A DNA stretch of 64,000 nucleotides from Aphrocallistes beatrix (GCA_963281255.1 OY725488.1:7103524-7167523), one strand, 5' to 3'. Shown: positions 9,728-20,637, counted from the first letter of the stretch. Numbers and translations: made by a program. Notes: generated by a model not told the origin, from the letters alone.

Positions 9728-12700
9728 ATGGCCAGCATTTATTCAGATTACGAGACAGACTGCAGCTGTCCTAAGTTCTGCTCCCGTCTCGTTGAGACTT
9801 GCTCCTCCGGCATAATCTCAGCTTCTCGACCAAGAAAATTAACTTTATTTTTGGTTCCATTGTTCTTCGCGCCTATTATCTTATCCCTTCCATTCCTCTC
9901 ACTCCTGGTGGTTCCACTCGGCCTAACACATCTATTCCCTTATTTCTCCCTATCATATGGTCTGCTCATCGCCCTCCTCGTGACGTCATTACACACAGTA
10001 GTCTGGCTCGTGAACAGAAGGAACAGAGCAAGGACCGCGGATGTTACGAATACAACGCTGCACTCGCGTAACAGCTGCTGCAGTGCACTGGTTAAAGCCT
10101 TATTCCCAGACAGAGGACATTTCATCAACATTCCGATACAAGGCTTGTTGTCAGGAGCTCTCTGTGCCACCGCACTAGCTGCTCTCCTCCCTTCTCGTCT
10201 CCTGCCCGTGTTCGGGGACATCTGGCCACTATTCTACCTATTGGGTTGGCTCACTGTCTCCCTCGCACAACTTTCCCTCACCTCAGCTCCTCCCATAGAG
10301 GTGGCTGTCCCAGTGGAACAGTCAGGGTATGTTATCCGGGTTGAGTTCCTGACGAGACCAACGCACGCGCTCTTCTTTCTTATTTGCGCGGTTATTCTCG
10401 CCCAATTCAACACAGTCGCATCTATCATATTCTACTCTTTCCTCTTCGTGACGCCTCTCCTCTGGCTGCTGGGACTCCTGCCCCCTTTCAATCAGTTCCT
10501 CTCCCTCCTCGCTGAGAGGTGTAACGTCCTCCTATTCGCTAGCACTGCTCTATCCAGCCGGACATTCACCCTACTCCTCTGCCTCACCTGGTGGATTCTA
10601 GTATCTCTCCTCTCTCTCCTCCCGTGTGACATGGCTGCTCTAGCTCTGTTCAGTGTTGGCGCCTACTGCCTAAGTCTCAATGTATCCGGATGGACTCTAG
10701 TCGTTCTAACCTGGAGCAGCTCCTTTCTCCCGAGAAGAGCTGCAGAAAAGCTTGGTTCATCACTGCCATTCAAACCTTACTTTGTGGGGAGGAAAGGTTT
10801 TCATTTTTCTTTGAAATCCATGATTTCTGTGATTGTTAGATTCTTCTTATTTCCGCTCACTTGTCTGTTCCTCCTGTCGCTCTCTCATTTAGGCGCCTCC
10901 TTCTCTCTCAACTCGACACTCTGTCGGCACAGACTATTCAACGCTTATAACTCAACGCACACTAACAACGCAAGTGAAATATTCCAGCTCTTTCAGATAC
11001 CGACATTCTTCTACCTCTTCATCGGATACGGCCTCATCTCCCTTCTTCTACTCACCTCATGCTACTTTTTCTCAGCAGCACAAAGTAGGACCATTCTATT
11101 TGGCTTCCTAAACAACCCTTTCTACCCGGGCGACGTATACAACGAGCTGGACTTCAACTCACAGATACAGAAAAACTGCTTCTTCCGAGGTTCCTGGATC
11201 TGCGTCACGATTCTGAGAGATATCGTTTCTCGAATGCTCTGCCTCTCCTTTCTCGGTTTCTTCCTCTACTCCTCTCGCACCTCCAGCACCCCTCCCCTCC
11301 TCTTCAGCATCTCAGTGGCTAGGTCGCTGCATCTGGCTTGGAGAGATCCTCTCTCACTCACCTCTGAAATCACCCTCGCGGTTTTTATCGACTTGATGCT
11401 CCTCAGGAACTTCTCCTGGATGAGCTTATCGGTAGGCGTGCATATACTGATCATCGGTGCCTCTATCCAGTACACGGGGCTGTTCCTCTCCAAGTTGCGC
11501 GTCATTCTCAGTTACCTGGGTTGGTTCATGGTGACGGAGCAGTCTTCACACATCACCTACCTCCCGGAGGAGAGGGGACCCTTGACCTGTTTCTCTCTTC
11601 TTTTGTTCCCCTTCACACTCCTTATCCTACTCCCCATCTCCTCTCTCTTCTCCCTAACGCTCCTCCCTCTATTCACTCTGCCCATTTTCTTCCCTGCCTA
11701 CCCTCACTCCGCCTCCTACTGGCCGCCGTTACGCCAACACTCCTCTTGGGGCGGGAGGGACGCCGTGTTTTACGAACAGACTTGCCCAGAGGTGTGCAGG
11801 GTGTTCAGACAGCTGGTGAAGAGAGGTGTCATTCTCTCTCCCTCGCCTGGACAGGTATACCTCCTCAGGTTTGAAGACAGGATCATATTTCTGACGGTGA
11901 ATGAGGTTGGGTATGAATACTCGTGTGTCTCTTATAAAGGCTTGGAGCTCGCTGCCACTTCCTGTCACGAAATTGAAGCCACACAGATTGATGACATTTT
12001 AGAGAGAGAGCAGCCTACGAGATCCTTTAAGAACATCTTGAACAAGTATTTTCTCTATCTCATCACTCCTGTTGCCCACTCGGTTATTCGCACCTATTCT
12101 GAAGGTAAGAGCTCCCTCAAATCTATCGCCAGTTCTGTCGCTACAAGTCAGAAGTGCAGAGAGTATTTTCCAAAGTGCTTGGCTTGGCTGATAATGCGCG
12201 AAATGATAGAACGAGAGAGAAATATCAACAAAACTTATTCTAAGAAGAAAATACAGACTGAGGGTACTGGTATGAATCCACCTAATGAAGAGACAGGTAC
12301 TACTACAGTTGTCGCCTCTCCTCTCAACACTTCGACTGACAAGAACGAGAGTGTGAATGTCTCTACCTTCCAGCAGGTGTGGAGTGCAGGGTTCAGTAAT
12401 GAGCGCCAAACTCCGGATTCACTCTTCACTGAAGAACTGGAATCCATTCCAGATGTTGACACATTTGAAGAGCAAAATCTAAATACAAATAATGCAGAAT
12501 CGGCTAACTTTAACCAGCTGTCCCATCCTTTTAATTCTCAAGACAGACAACCGACCAACTCTCTTAACAACGCAACTCGGTCTCTGTTCCCTTCATCTTG
12601 GACTAACCTCCCTCCCCTTCCCATAGGGGCATCTGAACCTGATAATGGTGTCGAGTTAGCTCTGATACAGAGATTCTGTTCTCACTGGAAGACGCGGGAG

Positions 12701-13357
12701 GAAGTAAAGCTAGAGAAAACGGATTGGGATCAGGTCATACACCTCGTGCACAGAATAACTAACTGTATATCCTCTCTAGTCCATCCTCGCAGCGACGATC
12801 AGTCCTTCAACAAGCTAACAAGGATGCAAATCTGTGAGAACTACATTGGGAACTTCCAATGGTCTAAAGAGCTATCATGGCTATCAAACATTCCTGACTT
12901 GCTCAACCTATCAACCATAGCATACCGCTACGCACTCAAGCTGACTCTAGACGATCTGGTCCTAATGCTAGATGATGCAGACGCGGGTCTAATGGACAGT
13001 TTGCTGGAGCTGGATACTGACTGGTATCTGGGCTGTGTCAGCGACACGAGTTGGAAACAGAGAGTGCTCGACCAGACTCCACACATCTTCCTCCTCAGTC
13101 ACAATTCTTCCGGAACCAAGCACTACAGCCACCTGCTCAACCTGAGGCACCAGCTGGTGCATGTAGCCAGACTGCAACCCGAATCACTGCACGCTATCTG
13201 GAGCTCCCAGCTGCTCGAGCTGCTCTACCTCAAGCATGACGACGAGGAGCGCTACAGCGTCCAGGTGGAAGAACACTTCTTGAGGAACATCAGCACGCAG
13301 GCTGGAGACAGTCCCGTCGGCTACCCAGTCTTCTCATCTGCTCCTCTCTACATCTGA
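9728..13357 (+). CDS. PCNX4: Pecanex-like multi-pass membrane protein (PCNX4 type)
   Basis: An intronless frame of 1209 residues from the first in-frame ATG. The N-terminal half is a series of long hydrophobic segments (roughly residues 35-630), with at least ten potential membrane spans. The C-terminal half carries the pecanex C-terminal domain. Its conserved traits include a DDE.RYS motif before the end and a final GYP.FSS.PL. Length and ending resemble vertebrate pecanex-like protein 4 (about 1170 residues) better than PCNX1-3, which are about twice as long. The biochemical role of PCNX4 is not established. A Ser/Asn/Thr-rich, probably disordered linker lies at about residues 840-965. An acceptor-like site at about 9689 allows an upstream non-coding exon. 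Confidence 0.85.
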   Translation: MASIYSDYETDCSCPKFCSRLVETCSSGIISASRPRKLTLFLVPLFFAPIILSLPFLSLLVVPLGLTHLFPYFSLSYGLLIALLVTSLHTVVWLVNRRNRARTADVTNTTLHSRNSCCSALVKALFPDRGHFINIPIQGLLSGALCATALAALLPSRLLPVFGDIWPLFYLLGWLTVSLAQLSLTSAPPIEVAVPVEQSGYVIRVEFLTRPTHALFFLICAVILAQFNTVASIIFYSFLFVTPLLWLLGLLPPFNQFLSLLAERCNVLLFASTALSSRTFTLLLCLTWWILVSLLSLLPCDMAALALFSVGAYCLSLNVSGWTLVVLTWSSSFLPRRAAEKLGSSLPFKPYFVGRKGFHFSLKSMISVIVRFFLFPLTCLFLLSLSHLGASFSLNSTLCRHRLFNAYNSTHTNNASEIFQLFQIPTFFYLFIGYGLISLLLLTSCYFFSAAQSRTILFGFLNNPFYPGDVYNELDFNSQIQKNCFFRGSWICVTILRDIVSRMLCLSFLGFFLYSSRTSSTPPLLFSISVARSLHLAWRDPLSLTSEITLAVFIDLMLLRNFSWMSLSVGVHILIIGASIQYTGLFLSKLRVILSYLGWFMVTEQSSHITYLPEERGPLTCFSLLLFPFTLLILLPISSLFSLTLLPLFTLPIFFPAYPHSASYWPPLRQHSSWGGRDAVFYEQTCPEVCRVFRQLVKRGVILSPSPGQVYLLRFEDRIIFLTVNEVGYEYSCVSYKGLELAATSCHEIEATQIDDILEREQPTRSFKNILNKYFLYLITPVAHSVIRTYSEGKSSLKSIASSVATSQKCREYFPKCLAWLIMREMIERERNINKTYSKKKIQTEGTGMNPPNEETGTTTVVASPLNTSTDKNESVNVSTFQQVWSAGFSNERQTPDSLFTEELESIPDVDTFEEQNLNTNNAESANFNQLSHPFNSQDRQPTNSLNNATRSLFPSSWTNLPPLPIGASEPDNGVELALIQRFCSHWKTREEVKLEKTDWDQVIHLVHRITNCISSLVHPRSDDQSFNKLTRMQICENYIGNFQWSKELSWLSNIPDLLNLSTIAYRYALKLTLDDLVLMLDDADAGLMDSLLELDTDWYLGCVSDTSWKQRVLDQTPHIFLLSHNSSGTKHYSHLLNLRHQLVHVARLQPESLHAIWSSQLLELLYLKHDDEERYSVQVEEHFLRNISTQAGDSPVGYPVFSSAPLYI

Positions 13358-13520
13358 CTTCCCCTTTTCATAGCTAACTTGTGTTTATACTTGCTCACGT
13401 CTACTGATATTATTTATTCACTGGATTCTCCCTTGTACTACGTACACGACTTACGACCCCGATTTTGTGAACTTCCTAACGAAAATTTAGACTTATATAC
13501 GTATGATGAAATGGTCCCAC

Positions 13521-13709
13521 CTAGACTTTATGCCGATCAATCTTAGCCATCGCCGTCGGAAGCTCATAAAAAGTGGTAATGCCATTTATGTTATGTGAAT
13601 CAAAGTGGTGAGGCTCAACCACCTTATCGCCCATACAACTAATACATTTTATCGAAAAAGTGGAATTCCAGGCCATGGCTTTACCAGCCACACTGCTTCC
13701 TACGGCCAT
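13521..13709 (-). CDS. Possible small protein (62 aa), unrecognised
   Basis: A short frame divergent from COPS6, with starts about 170 bp apart. The sequence is balanced in composition, begins MAVGSSVAGKAMAW and has a CISC pair and an HH pair that could bind a metal. I do not recognise a family. A GT-rich sequence around the stop could be a splice donor, in which case this is a first exon, but little room remains before the pecanex 3' end. It may equally be chance. Confidence 0.25.
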   Translation of the reverse strand: MAVGSSVAGKAMAWNSTFSIKCISCMGDKVVEPHHFDSHNINGITTFYELPTAMAKIDRHKV

Positions 13710-13879
13710 GTTAGCTAAATGTCAAGTATTAAACTATATCGGCGATTCAAATAAAAAAATTTCTTATTTAATGGATTCGCAAGATAATTATTGATGAAAA
13801 GAGAGTGATTAGTATACAAAACAAAACTTGGTCATTTATGTTCAAATAATGATACAAAATTAAGTTGAAGATTATTATA

Positions 13880-14833
13880 ATGGCTGCCACGCCCATGGAT
13901 ACAACGCCTGCTCAGAGCTCTGAGAGAGGAACCAAGTTGGACACGGCTAGTCTCTCCATCTCCTTGCACCCTCTGGTCGTGTTGAGCATTTCCGACCACT
14001 TCACACGCGCCTGCGCTCAGATGGGCATCGGCAAAAGTGCAAAGGTGCATGGGGCTCTCCTAGGCACGCAAAAGGGGCGAAACGTCGAGGTATCAAATTG
14101 TTTCGAGATGAAGCTGATCCAGACTGGAGACAAGCTAGAACTGGACAAAGAGTACCTGACAGAGAAAGACGCCATGTTCAAACAGGTCTACCCCGACCTG
14201 GAAGTTATCGGCTGGTATTCCAACGGCCTCAAGTCCGAGACGGACTCAGCTGAGAGTGAGTTCCACCGACAGCTGACCGAATGGAACGTGTGTCTGCTCT
14301 TCCTCAAGCTAACCACCACTGACGTCTCCAAGCAGCTGCCCATCACCCTGTACGAGGTGTCAATGGACCCCAACGTTCCCACGGGCGTCAAGTTCTCAGA
14401 GATCAGCTACACCCTAGCCACAGAAGAGGCCGAGAGGATCGGAGTTGACCACGTGGCCCGGGTGTCAGCGTCCGGGTCTTCTGAAACCTCAGCCGCCTCG
14501 GACCACCTGATGGTCCAGTACCAGGCCCTCAAGATGCTCTACTCACGCATCCAGCTGACCAGCAAGTACCTGAGAGCTGTCAAGGCCGGGGAGCTGCCAC
14601 CTTCCCCTGAAGTGCTACGGGACATTCAGAGTCTCATCCGACAGCTTCCTGTCACTCTGACACCGGAAATGAACGAAGAGTGGCTGGTCCAGACGAATGA
14701 CGTGCTACTCACCACCTACCTCTCTTCCATGACGACCAGCGCTAACCAAGCCAACAGTCTCGTCATCAAACTGAACATGATATTCGACAAGCAGGCAGTG
14801 AGTCGCCGGACCCGAGGTCTGCTTCTGCACTAG
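13880..14833 (+). CDS. COPS6: COP9 signalosome subunit 6
   Basis: The MPN-domain partner of CSN5 in the COP9 signalosome, which removes NEDD8 from cullins. One exon encodes 317 residues (human 327). After a short Thr/Ser-rich start comes the MPN fold: SISLHPLVVLSISDHFTR, then VHGALLGTQKGRNVEVSN, then VIGWYSNG. In place of the catalytic H-x-H...S...D set of CSN5, the WYS segment and its surroundings lack the metal ligands, as expected for the inactive MPN- subunit. The C-terminal helices that join the CSN helical bundle are present (ending VSRRTRGLLLH). I chose the ATG at 13880, which gives the MAATPMD start; an ATG is absent further upstream in frame. Confidence 0.97.
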   Translation: MAATPMDTTPAQSSERGTKLDTASLSISLHPLVVLSISDHFTRACAQMGIGKSAKVHGALLGTQKGRNVEVSNCFEMKLIQTGDKLELDKEYLTEKDAMFKQVYPDLEVIGWYSNGLKSETDSAESEFHRQLTEWNVCLLFLKLTTTDVSKQLPITLYEVSMDPNVPTGVKFSEISYTLATEEAERIGVDHVARVSASGSSETSAASDHLMVQYQALKMLYSRIQLTSKYLRAVKAGELPPSPEVLRDIQSLIRQLPVTLTPEMNEEWLVQTNDVLLTTYLSSMTTSANQANSLVIKLNMIFDKQAVSRRTRGLLLH

Positions 14834-15043
14834 ACCGCATTCCAGAGCGTTGCTAGGATATTGTTTTATCTGTGTATGATAGCTGATATTATTAGAGACA
14901 AGAGTTGTTTAATACAGTATGTTCTATCTATCAGAATAATTTGATTGCGAAGATAGACATACTTCAATAATATACTGTGACAGGTGCAGGTAGTATTCTC
15001 ATTCTTACGATGTTACAAAGTTCGGTGTTAATTAGTAATTTTA

Positions 15044-16617
15044 ATGGCTTACGTGGCAAATTTTGGGGAGATGGACGAAGAAGACCTGACCGGTTCTGCT
15101 TCAGGAGGGGACAGCAGCCCGGAGTTAGTCACTTCTCAAAATGACCCAGTCCCGCCCAGCAGAGGCTACGTCCCGAAATCTCACACCTCAGATCCGGGTT
15201 CTGGAGATGAGGGTATCCAAGACAAACCTACAAGTGAAAAATCAAAAAAAGTTTTAACAATACTAAGCGATGATTCAGATGAAGATTTTAACCTAGCATC
15301 ACCTAGAGAGGACAAATCTGCGGCAGGAGACACGCCCGTCAAGGCGAGGGAGCGGAAAGTGTCTGTGTCGGACCTGGACTTTGACAGCGATATCGACATC
15401 GACGAAGAGCTGGAGCGCACTCTTCAGAGCAAGTATGACAGATCCACCGAGCAGGAGGATGACCACTTGAAGGCGGTGGAAGTTGACATATTTGGTGCCT
15501 CTGATGATGAGGATTTGGACCTGTCTCTTGACACTAGAAAGAGAAGAGGTGAGGGAGGGGATGAGGGGTCTAATGAGACAGACTCCCCTGATAAGAAGAA
15601 ACAGCGGTATAGCACGGAAATGAAAGATTTCGATGGAGATGACGGTACGTAGTATATGAGGAGATATCAATGGACATAATTAATTATATCGGTCAGGTAG
15701 GTAATAATCAGAATTCCAAATTTCCAATAGATTTAGACGACAGCAGGAATGAGGGCATTACGGAGTTCGACTTAATTCTGGCGCAGAAGAAAAAGAAAAA
15801 CAAGCGTCGTAAGAAGCCTGGAGTGGATAGCATTTCGACTAATGATGACGTCATCATGGACGTGTTGAAGAGTATGCAGCAGGCCGCGCAAGAAGACCGC
15901 GAAATGAATGAAAAGCAGCAGACAGCACTAAACAAACTGAAACTACTCCCTTCCCTTCAGAAGCACCTGCAGCGGCAAGACTCCCTTTCCGCATTCGTGG
16001 ACTGTGGCCTCCTCTCAGTAATTGCTGAGTGGTTGTGTCCCCTGCCAGATAAATCCCTGCCCCACGTTCAGATCCGTACTGAGCTACTTAAAATCCTGGA
16101 GAGTCTGTCTGCTAGCCACATCACTACTCACTTGCTGAAGATGAGCGGGATTGGGAAAGCAGTCATGTTGCTTTACAAACATCCGAAAGAAGCACGCAAG
16201 AATAGAGACAGAGCTGCGAAGCTGATACACCTGTGGGCGCGACCCATATTTGGAGTGGAGTCCAACCTCAAGTCCATTAGTCGAGATGAGCGAGAAGAAA
16301 GAGACCATAAGCACGCGCAAAATGTGAGAAGAAGACACTCTTCAGGAGCTAGAGAGTCCCTCAACTCCTCCAGTGAGGATCCCCTACGCCCAGGGGAAAA
16401 GGGGTTCGTGGGCAGGGCGCGTGTACCACAACCATCCACTCGCGATTACGTCACTCGTCCCAAATGGAACATTCAGACCGACATCACACACATGAAATCT
16501 AAAACTCCGTCTAAGATAGACCATATGGTTCGAGACATGAAGAGCAAGAAGAACAAAACGAAGGGATTAAGCCACGCAGTCCAACTCAGCATTGAAGGAG
16601 CCAAAATGCCACTTTGA
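15044..16617 (+). CDS. IWS1: Transcription elongation/mRNA export factor IWS1
   Basis: IWS1 (Spn1 in yeast) binds Spt6 and elongating RNA polymerase II and links transcription with H3K36 methylation and mRNA export. There are two exons, 15044-15644 and 15731-16617, with an 86-nt phase-1 intron (495 residues; human 819). The first exon is acidic and Ser-rich, with SDE/DSD repeats. The second holds the TFIIS N-terminal-like domain: IRTELLKILESL, GIGKAVMLLYKHPKE, LIHLWARPIFG. The strongly conserved ending reads SIEGAKMPL (human SIEGNKMPL). The shorter length reflects a reduced acidic N-terminus. It lies 210 bp after COPS6. Confidence 0.96.
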
Positions 16618-16933
16618 ATCTCACAGCCTGCAGCATGGTCACTACCTAATTTCTATGGGAATTGTGCATTATATTATTTATGCCTGTTTTGTAAGAGTTT
16701 CCATATAAGGTTGTTTATGATAGAACAACATAAATTACACATACGTACATACTAGCAGGGAGCTTCCTTTCTTTGAGTTTGCAGAGCTGTGATGCCATAT
16801 TTCGCGCCCGTATCAAAACCTAATCAGTATTTAGGACGACTTAACCAGGCTCTTTAAACCAGCAAACCATCTAATAAAATAAAGTGACTCTTATCTGCCG
16901 ACAGATTATAGCCCTCATCCTCAAGGAGTTGGA
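16618..16933. other. 3' flank of IWS1, nothing else seen
   Basis: AT-rich DNA between the convergent IWS1 and the minus-strand small ORF and kelch gene. It presumably contains transcript ends, including AATAAA-like hexamers (AATAAAATAAA near 16875). Confidence 0.4.
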
Positions 16934-17134
16934 TTAGATAATATCCCTTCTCACTTCAAGCAGTGCTGTCCACATGTCAGATAATCTAGAATCGTATTCG
17001 TATACGTAAGGTGCCGTGGGTAGAGACAGAGGTACAAATTTGCTCGTCGTGTAAGCTCCTGTTTTAGGGCTTTTGGAGGATAAAAATTCTAGGTATAATT
17101 CGGGTGAATCTGTTATCTTACATTTTTGGATCAT
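16934..17134 (-). CDS. Possible small protein (66 aa), unrecognised
   Basis: A short frame on the same strand as, and 200 bp downstream of, the kelch gene. It encodes a Tyr/Ser-rich polypeptide starting MIQKCKITDSPELYLEF and ending ALLEVRRDII. Composition and codon use look protein-like rather than random, with both Trp and Met used sparingly. I find no known motif. It may be a genuine small protein or the last exon of a gene; no good upstream acceptor was identified. Confidence 0.35.
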   Translation of the reverse strand: MIQKCKITDSPELYLEFLSSKSPKTGAYTTSKFVPLSLPTAPYVYEYDSRLSDMWTALLEVRRDII

Positions 17135-17332
17135 ATTTAGTAAAAAGCTATTTAGAGAACTTTATAATGGGAGATAATACTAACTTCGAAGCCACACGAT
17201 CGTGAGAGTTGAGAGGCCTGTGCCATGTATTATTTGAATTTCACTTAATAAATTACATATACATACATGGTAAAAGTATTTTTAATGAATAACCAATTAA
17301 TATACCAATTTATGCTACACATTCTGTTATCG

Positions 17333-18556
17333 TTAATCAATAGGAGTTTTCTGCTTGAGGAGAGCACACAAACTCAGCACTAAATTCGGAGGTAAGCTCT
17401 GACTAAGCACTTCACTGAACAAAGTGAAATTTGAAATTATGCATTCCTTGCACATCATCTCCAGTCGTTTTAATCCGTATTCGAAATGGATAATTCCTAA
17501 TTGATCTTCACTTTTCATATGGTCAGGACCCAGGAGAGATCCGATACAGCCTCCAAACACATATATCTGAGTTGTCCCCCTCTTGCAGTCGAAAAAAGAA
17601 CATGAGCTACCCCACAGTCTAGGTTGAGTGCGATCTAAAACAGAGTGTCCTATCGAATGCCATTTCAAAGTGAGGCAATCGAAAAGCCAGTAGTCGTTAA
17701 TAAGATTGCTGTTTTTATCCATACCCCAGAATCCTAAAACTTGGGGGTTGGGTGCTCTCGGATCAGATACCAGATGGGCAGAGAAAAGAGACCTCTCACA
17801 GGGCCAGGGCGTCCCAGGGGTCATGGGCACGATAAAGAACTCCCACGTATTCGTAGTTAGATGGAACATATACAGGTCATTCGTGCGTGACGACCGAGTA
17901 CGACCGCCGAAGAGAAGAGCACGTGTTGAATCTATCTTGATGAAGGAAGTTGCTGCTCTTGGCTCTGGAACGCGCCCAATTGTCTGGACATAAGACCAAT
18001 GGTTTGTGGTGGTGTCGTACTTGTGGAATTCGTTGTTCCATCCGGCGCCCCAGCCACTCAAATCTTGATGAAACGCAGCTCCTGGTTGAAGGCCTAATAT
18101 TGAGAAACTCCAGCCTCCAAAAATATAGATATGGTTCTCGTGAATAAAAGGAGATATCTTGTCCCTCGGCTGTGGGATCTGTCCCTTTCCTTTAATCTCT
18201 AGCCACTCCAAGTTTTTTGTATCAAAAGATCCGAGCGTATTAAAAAATTTGAAATCAGAAAAGCCACCGAAAACATAGATCTTGAAGTCTAGAGAGCAGA
18301 CGCCACTTCCTGAACAAGATACGATACTATCTCCATGTGTGTCTACTGAAGACCAGGATTTCTGAGTTATGTCATATATGTACATTTTATGATTTTCGCT
18401 ATCCCTATGAATTTTGGGGCGATTAAAAATACTGTATCCATTCCAAATGAATATCTTGTCATCAACCCTGCCCATGTTGAATCCTCTGCGACTCTCAGGT
18501 TCATTTGGGTCTTTCAGGCCTCCTGCCCGAATTAAGTTTAATTTATCTGATTGCAT
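17333..18556 (-). CDS. KLHDC2: KLHDC2-like kelch-repeat protein
   Basis: A single exon of 407 residues folding as a six-bladed kelch propeller. Blade signatures are visible in order: VDDKIFIWNGY, DFKIYVFGGF, ENHIYIFGGW, STRALLFGGR, VLGFWGMD and TTQIYVFGGC. The segment GWNNEFHKYDTTTNHW...PEPRAATS...FGGRTRSSRTNDLYM matches human KLHDC2 (RGWNDHVHILDTETFTW...FGGRYRDARMNDLHY) closely. The C-terminal helix (EVLSQSLPPNLVLSLC) corresponds to the BC-box/cullin-box tail. KLHDC2 is the CUL2-elongin substrate receptor that recognises C-terminal diglycine degrons. KLHDC1 or KLHDC10 remain possible alternatives. Long insertions between blades 3 and 4 are shared with the family. Confidence 0.8.
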   Translation of the reverse strand: MQSDKLNLIRAGGLKDPNEPESRRGFNMGRVDDKIFIWNGYSIFNRPKIHRDSENHKMYIYDITQKSWSSVDTHGDSIVSCSGSGVCSLDFKIYVFGGFSDFKFFNTLGSFDTKNLEWLEIKGKGQIPQPRDKISPFIHENHIYIFGGWSFSILGLQPGAAFHQDLSGWGAGWNNEFHKYDTTTNHWSYVQTIGRVPEPRAATSFIKIDSTRALLFGGRTRSSRTNDLYMFHLTTNTWEFFIVPMTPGTPWPCERSLFSAHLVSDPRAPNPQVLGFWGMDKNSNLINDYWLFDCLTLKWHSIGHSVLDRTQPRLWGSSCSFFDCKRGTTQIYVFGGCIGSLLGPDHMKSEDQLGIIHFEYGLKRLEMMCKECIISNFTLFSEVLSQSLPPNLVLSLCALLKQKTPID

Positions 18557-18651
18557 TAATCACTAACACCAAATAAACAAAGTGATATGGCATATTCAAC
18601 TTATAAAGGTCAAAAAGGAGGTTGGCTTACTAAGAGGTGGAGAAAATAATA

Positions 18652-18995
18652 CACTCGAACCTCTCTTATCCGGGCAGTGCCGGACCGGAGGGTGCCCGGA
18701 TAACAGAGGGTGCCCGGATAACAGAATTTGCCCGGATAATTCGAAAACATGTCTATGCACATGAGGTTATTCTATAATATTTACGTACCAAGACAATATA
18801 CGAATACGCAAAACCCACAGTTTTACTAATTACATATTAATGTCAAAAAATAATATTACATGATAATGATTGCTGGAATTGTGGTTAATAATTGACTTGA
18901 AAATAGGACAATGCATATTGACTAAATGTCGAAAGGGCTGCCCGGTTGAGAGAGGTGCCCGGATATCGGAGGTCCGGATAAGAGAGGTTCGAGTG
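18652..18995. mobile_element. pogo-type MITE, 344 bp
   Basis: The left end, CACTCGAACCTCTCTTATCC, is matched by its reverse complement at the right end (about 18974-18995). TA dinucleotides flank both sides (18650-18651 and 18996-18997). Subterminal TGCCCGGATAACAGA-type repeats occur three times at the left and in inverted form at the right. There is no transposase frame. It lies about 100 bp upstream of the kelch gene start and could affect its promoter. Confidence 0.8.
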
Positions 18996-19310
18996 TATAT
19001 ATTATTTCTTTATAATCAAAAAAGAGTTATGGCAATTGCTATAGCGGTGCCCTATCGCGGCTAAGCCAAAAATCTAGGTCGACAGACCGATAGTACAGCT
19101 CCGTATTTGACTTGGCACGTGAGATATGATCGTAATACATCGGGAACTACTCGTTTTATGTCATAATATATAGGGGTGTACCGGATATCCGGTTCTAATC
19201 CGGTATCCGGCCATTTACCGGATATGAACCACTATCCGGCCGGATAGTGGTTCCAATTGTGATTGTGTATGAATTAAACATTAACTACAATTTAATTATA
19301 AAGCTACTTA

Positions 19311-20637
19311 GGTCATTTCAAAAGTACTGATCACTATTGATTTTTGACAGCTAGTGTATATCGAATGCACCCATTAATATAATCCAGATAGTATTACCCA
19401 TTCTCTCCTAATATCTAAAAGAAATTTTTAAGATAGCATAAGTATTTTTCTTATAATCATCATTTCAATCTTGTCAGTTTTGGCTACTTATACATTTATG
19501 GCTTCAAAATCGTCAGTTATTGAGCAAGAGCAAAGGGCGTATATCAAGTTTCGTTCACTGCTAAAAGATTTGGACAGGAACATCCACAATGATCTCGTGG
19601 AAGTTTGTGGCGATCAAGCACTTGCTTATTCCACGGTTAGAAGATGGGCTCAACTATTCAGAGAGGGAAGAGACAGCATTGAAGATGAGCCTCGGACTGG
19701 TAGGCCTAAATCTGCAACATGTGACCCTCAATTGAGTTAGTTGGTGAATTTCTTCGAAATGACCCTTGCTGCTCTATTGAAGAGATTTCTAAGTATACGG
19801 ATATCTCAACGGGAAGTATTTACCGCATTCTGAAGGAATATCTCGGAGTAAGGAAGGTTTGCGCTCGGTGGGTGCCGTATTTGCTGTCAGAGGCCCAGAT
19901 GAAACAGAGGGTAGAATGTTGTAAAATCTTCTTCTACATTATGAAAAATTTGATGCAAGGCGACTCTATGAGATAGTAACCATAGATGAAACTTGGATTT
20001 GCTATTCACAACCTAAATCCAAGGAAAATCTAAGTGTTGGCTGCATCTGGGCGAACCCCGACCTAAAAAACCGCGTCCAGATTTCCGTGCCAAGAAGGTG
20101 ATGTACGCAATTGCATTTGACGCCTACGGCCCAGTTGCTCAAGTTTGCGTTCCGAAGGGCCAGAATGTTACTGGAGACTTTTATTGCACTCAGGTGCTCG
20201 CAGAAGTCAGTAAACACTACACAGAGCGTCGGCCGAGAACTGGTCCTCGTTGAATAAAACTTCTACATGATAATGCCAGTAGCCATAAAACTAAACAAGT
20301 CGCCGCATACATCGAGGATATAGAGATGCAAACACTGAATCACCCTCCCTATTCCTCTGACCTAAGTCCTTGTGACTTCTGGTTGTTTTCAAAGCTGAAA
20401 AGTAATCTCTCTGGCAAGGAGTTCACTAGTCGAATGGAGATCGGATTCGCCATTCATAAGTACCTGAAATCGATCCCACAGATGGAGTATAAAAAGACAT
20501 TCCGCTGCTGGGTAGACCGTCTAAAGGAGTGTATTCGCGTCAAGGGACACTATTTCGAGAATATGTAATTAAATAACACATCAGTCATTGCTTAATATCA
20601 AATTGGTGGGGGGGTGATCAGTACTTTTGAAATGACC
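19311..20637 (+). mobile_element. mariner (Tc1/mariner) element, 1327 bp, inserted in the hAT-like element
   Basis: The 23-bp terminal inverted repeats are identical (19311-19333 and 20615-20637, starting GGTCATTTCAAAAGT), and the insertion is flanked by TA at 19309-19310 and 20638-20639. Between them lies a decayed plus-strand transposase of the mariner family. The perfect repeats suggest a fairly recent insertion, though the coding region is already broken. Confidence 0.93.
19498..20568 (+). pseudogene. mariner transposase pseudogene (DD34D)
   Basis: The N-terminal helix-turn-helix region is open from the ATG at 19498 to a stop at 19738-19740. The protein then continues in other frames. 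The first catalytic Asp lies in an IDETW motif (about 19985), the second in LHDNASSHK (about 20266) and the third in YSSDLSPCDFWLF (about 20350). The spacing between the second and third Asp is 34 residues, the mariner signature. At least three frame changes (near 19735, 19945 and 20090) and an in-frame TGA (near 20253) inactivate it. The C-terminal part ends at 20568. No protein can be made without repair, so the copy is dead. Confidence 0.9.

Noticed and set aside
13051..13239. Open frame overlapping the end of the pecanex gene
   Set aside because: It is an alternative frame of a well-supported coding region; no motif.
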